64,000 nt of DNA from Ruegeria sp. HKCCD7303 (GTDB lineage Bacteria; Pseudomonadota; Alphaproteobacteria; Rhodobacterales; Rhodobacteraceae): positions 265,437 to 329,436 of the forward strand of contig NZ_WVRE01000005.1 in the NCBI RefSeq assembly GCF_013111185.1, read 5' to 3'. Positions within the stretch are counted from its first letter, which is position 1, and each line of letters starts with the position of its first letter. Below the pieces are notes generated by a model. It was given only the letters and a program-made list of their open reading frames with translations. It made no database searches and was not told the origin of the DNA. Made by a program: the position numbers and the translations under genes. Of this stretch, positions 63,225 through 64,000 are shown in pieces.

Positions 63225-64000
63225 GGGTCTTGTCAGACGAACTTTGGTTGAGCGGGGCAGGGGTGTTGCGTAGTTTTTGCCCATGACCAATCCGGCCTCT
63301 TTCAAGTACTTCAAAACCAGACCAGAGATCATCCGCCGTGCGGTGATGCTGTACATCCGTTTCCCTCTCTCGCTTCGGAATGTTGAAGACCTGCTGCACG
63401 CACGAGGCATCGACGTGAGCCACGAAACTGTCCGATATTGGTGGAACAGGTTTGGCCCGATGTTTACTGCTGAGATCAGACGAAAGCGTGTTCAGCAGCA
63501 GCACGCATTCTCGAAATGGAAGTGGCACGTGGACGAGGTTTTCGTGAGGGTAAATGGCAAGCGGAATTATCTTTGGCGGGCTGTTGATCACGAAGGCGAG
63601 GTGCTGGAAGCCGTTGTTACCAAACGCCGAAACAAGCAGGCAGCATTGAAATTCCTCAAGAAATTGATGAAGCGACACGGAAAAGCGGAAAATGTCGTCG
63701 CGGATCGCTTCGCCTCATACAGAGCCGCGCTCAGAGAACTGGGTGCATTCGAAAAACAGCAAACGGGCAGGTGGCTCAACAACCGCGTCGAGAACTCGCA
63801 CCTGCCGTTTCGACGACGCGAACGCGCGATGCAGCGTTTCAGGCGCATGCGAAGTTTGCAGAAGTTCGCCGCCGTCCATTCCTCCATCTACAACCACTTC
63901 AACCAGGAAAGATCGCTAGCCAGCCGAGACACCTTCAAGCTGACTCGCGCCGCCGCTCTTAGCGAGTGGCGTCAACTTTGTTCCGGATAGGTTCGCGGTT
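63225..64000 (+). mobile_element. IS6-family insertion sequence, right end outside window
   Basis: The element probably begins near GGGTCTTGTCAGAC at 63225, about 50 bases before the transposase gene, as usual for IS6 elements. The right inverted repeat should follow the gene stop at 63990 but is not reached inside the window, so the left boundary cannot be proved. Confidence 0.7.
63277..63990 (+). CDS. IS6-family DDE transposase (intact)
   Basis: A 237-residue transposase. The N-terminal helix-turn-helix region includes VEDLLHARGIDVSHETVRYW; the catalytic triad is complete: D in WHVDEVFVRV, D in VVADRFASY and E in NNRVENSHLPF. It moves by replicative co-integration. It differs clearly from the dead IS6 copy at 29557-30418, so the two belong to different IS6 subgroups. 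Confidence 0.9.
   Translation: MPMTNPASFKYFKTRPEIIRRAVMLYIRFPLSLRNVEDLLHARGIDVSHETVRYWWNRFGPMFTAEIRRKRVQQQHAFSKWKWHVDEVFVRVNGKRNYLWRAVDHEGEVLEAVVTKRRNKQAALKFLKKLMKRHGKAENVVADRFASYRAALRELGAFEKQQTGRWLNNRVENSHLPFRRRERAMQRFRRMRSLQKFAAVHSSIYNHFNQERSLASRDTFKLTRAAALSEWRQLCSG

Noticed and set aside
29557..63990. Composite transposon formed by the two IS6-type elements
   Set aside because: The two transposases are from different subgroups, the left copy is dead and the ends differ, so they are unlikely to act as a pair.

Overview
The window looks like part of a large extrachromosomal replicon (plasmid or chromid) of a marine alphaproteobacterium of the Rhodobacteraceae / Roseobacter type. Reasons: a replication and partition module of the DnaA-like class known from Rhodobacterales plasmids (initiator at 25285-25968, ParA and ParB at 26436-28849, three matching parS-like palindromes and iteron-like repeats), many substrate-specific catabolic operons each beside its own regulator, TRAP and Ugp transporters, TauE/SafE exporters, and IS6-family elements. 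No rRNA, tRNA, CRISPR array or phage structural gene was found. These family calls come from reading the translated sequences, without database searches.

Layout. 1-2068: M20 amidohydrolase (cut by the window edge) with a diaminopropionate ammonia-lyase-like gene and a divergent Lrp/AsnC regulator. 2154-8771: a serine-cycle-type operon (sga, mtkA, mtkB, hydroxypyruvate reductase, an internally deleted glyA, malyl-CoA lyase) divergent from a LuxR-type response regulator, with paired palindromes between them. 8887-11483: TauD-type dioxygenase, di-haem peroxidase, Sel1 protein. 11516-19020: TRAP transporter, flavin reductase, aldo-keto reductase and flavin monooxygenase in one operon, divergent from GntR and Gfo/Idh/MocA genes; the enzyme set matches the sulfoquinovose monooxygenase (Smo) pathway. 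19141-25231: DEAD-box helicase, SHMT-like enzyme with LysR regulator, GNAT remnant, orphan Rieske oxygenase. 25285-28898: replicon core. 28899-30418: gene-free stretch and a dead IS6 element. 30454-42515: TauE/SafE permease, nitroreductase, LysR, then an eight-gene operon (aldehyde dehydrogenase, alcohol dehydrogenase, SDH/FRD-like B-C-D-A, class I fumarase-like alpha/beta) and a second TauE/SafE permease. 43258-50823: histidine phosphatase, Nudix hydrolase, then ugpBAEC with a glycerophosphodiesterase and a divergent LysR. 51225-60794: SH3 protein and an arylsulfatase/DUF1254 module in which three genes carry disabling lesions (two frameshifts, one amber stop). 61283-64000: PafA-like phosphatase and an intact IS6-family transposase at the right edge.

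How it fits together. The replicon is a collection of nutrient-scavenging modules for organic sulfur (Smo-like monooxygenase, sulfite-type exporters, arylsulfatase), organic phosphorus (Ugp, glycerophosphodiesterase, PafA-like phosphatase), C1/C2 compounds (serine-cycle enzymes) and dicarboxylic acids. The two most unusual items are the alcohol-to-hydroxyacid operon, whose SDH-like flavoprotein lacks the flavin-linking histidine, and the clean in-frame deletion of glyA inside an otherwise intact serine-cycle operon. Several genes are decaying, mostly around 51.8-60.8 kb and near the IS elements.
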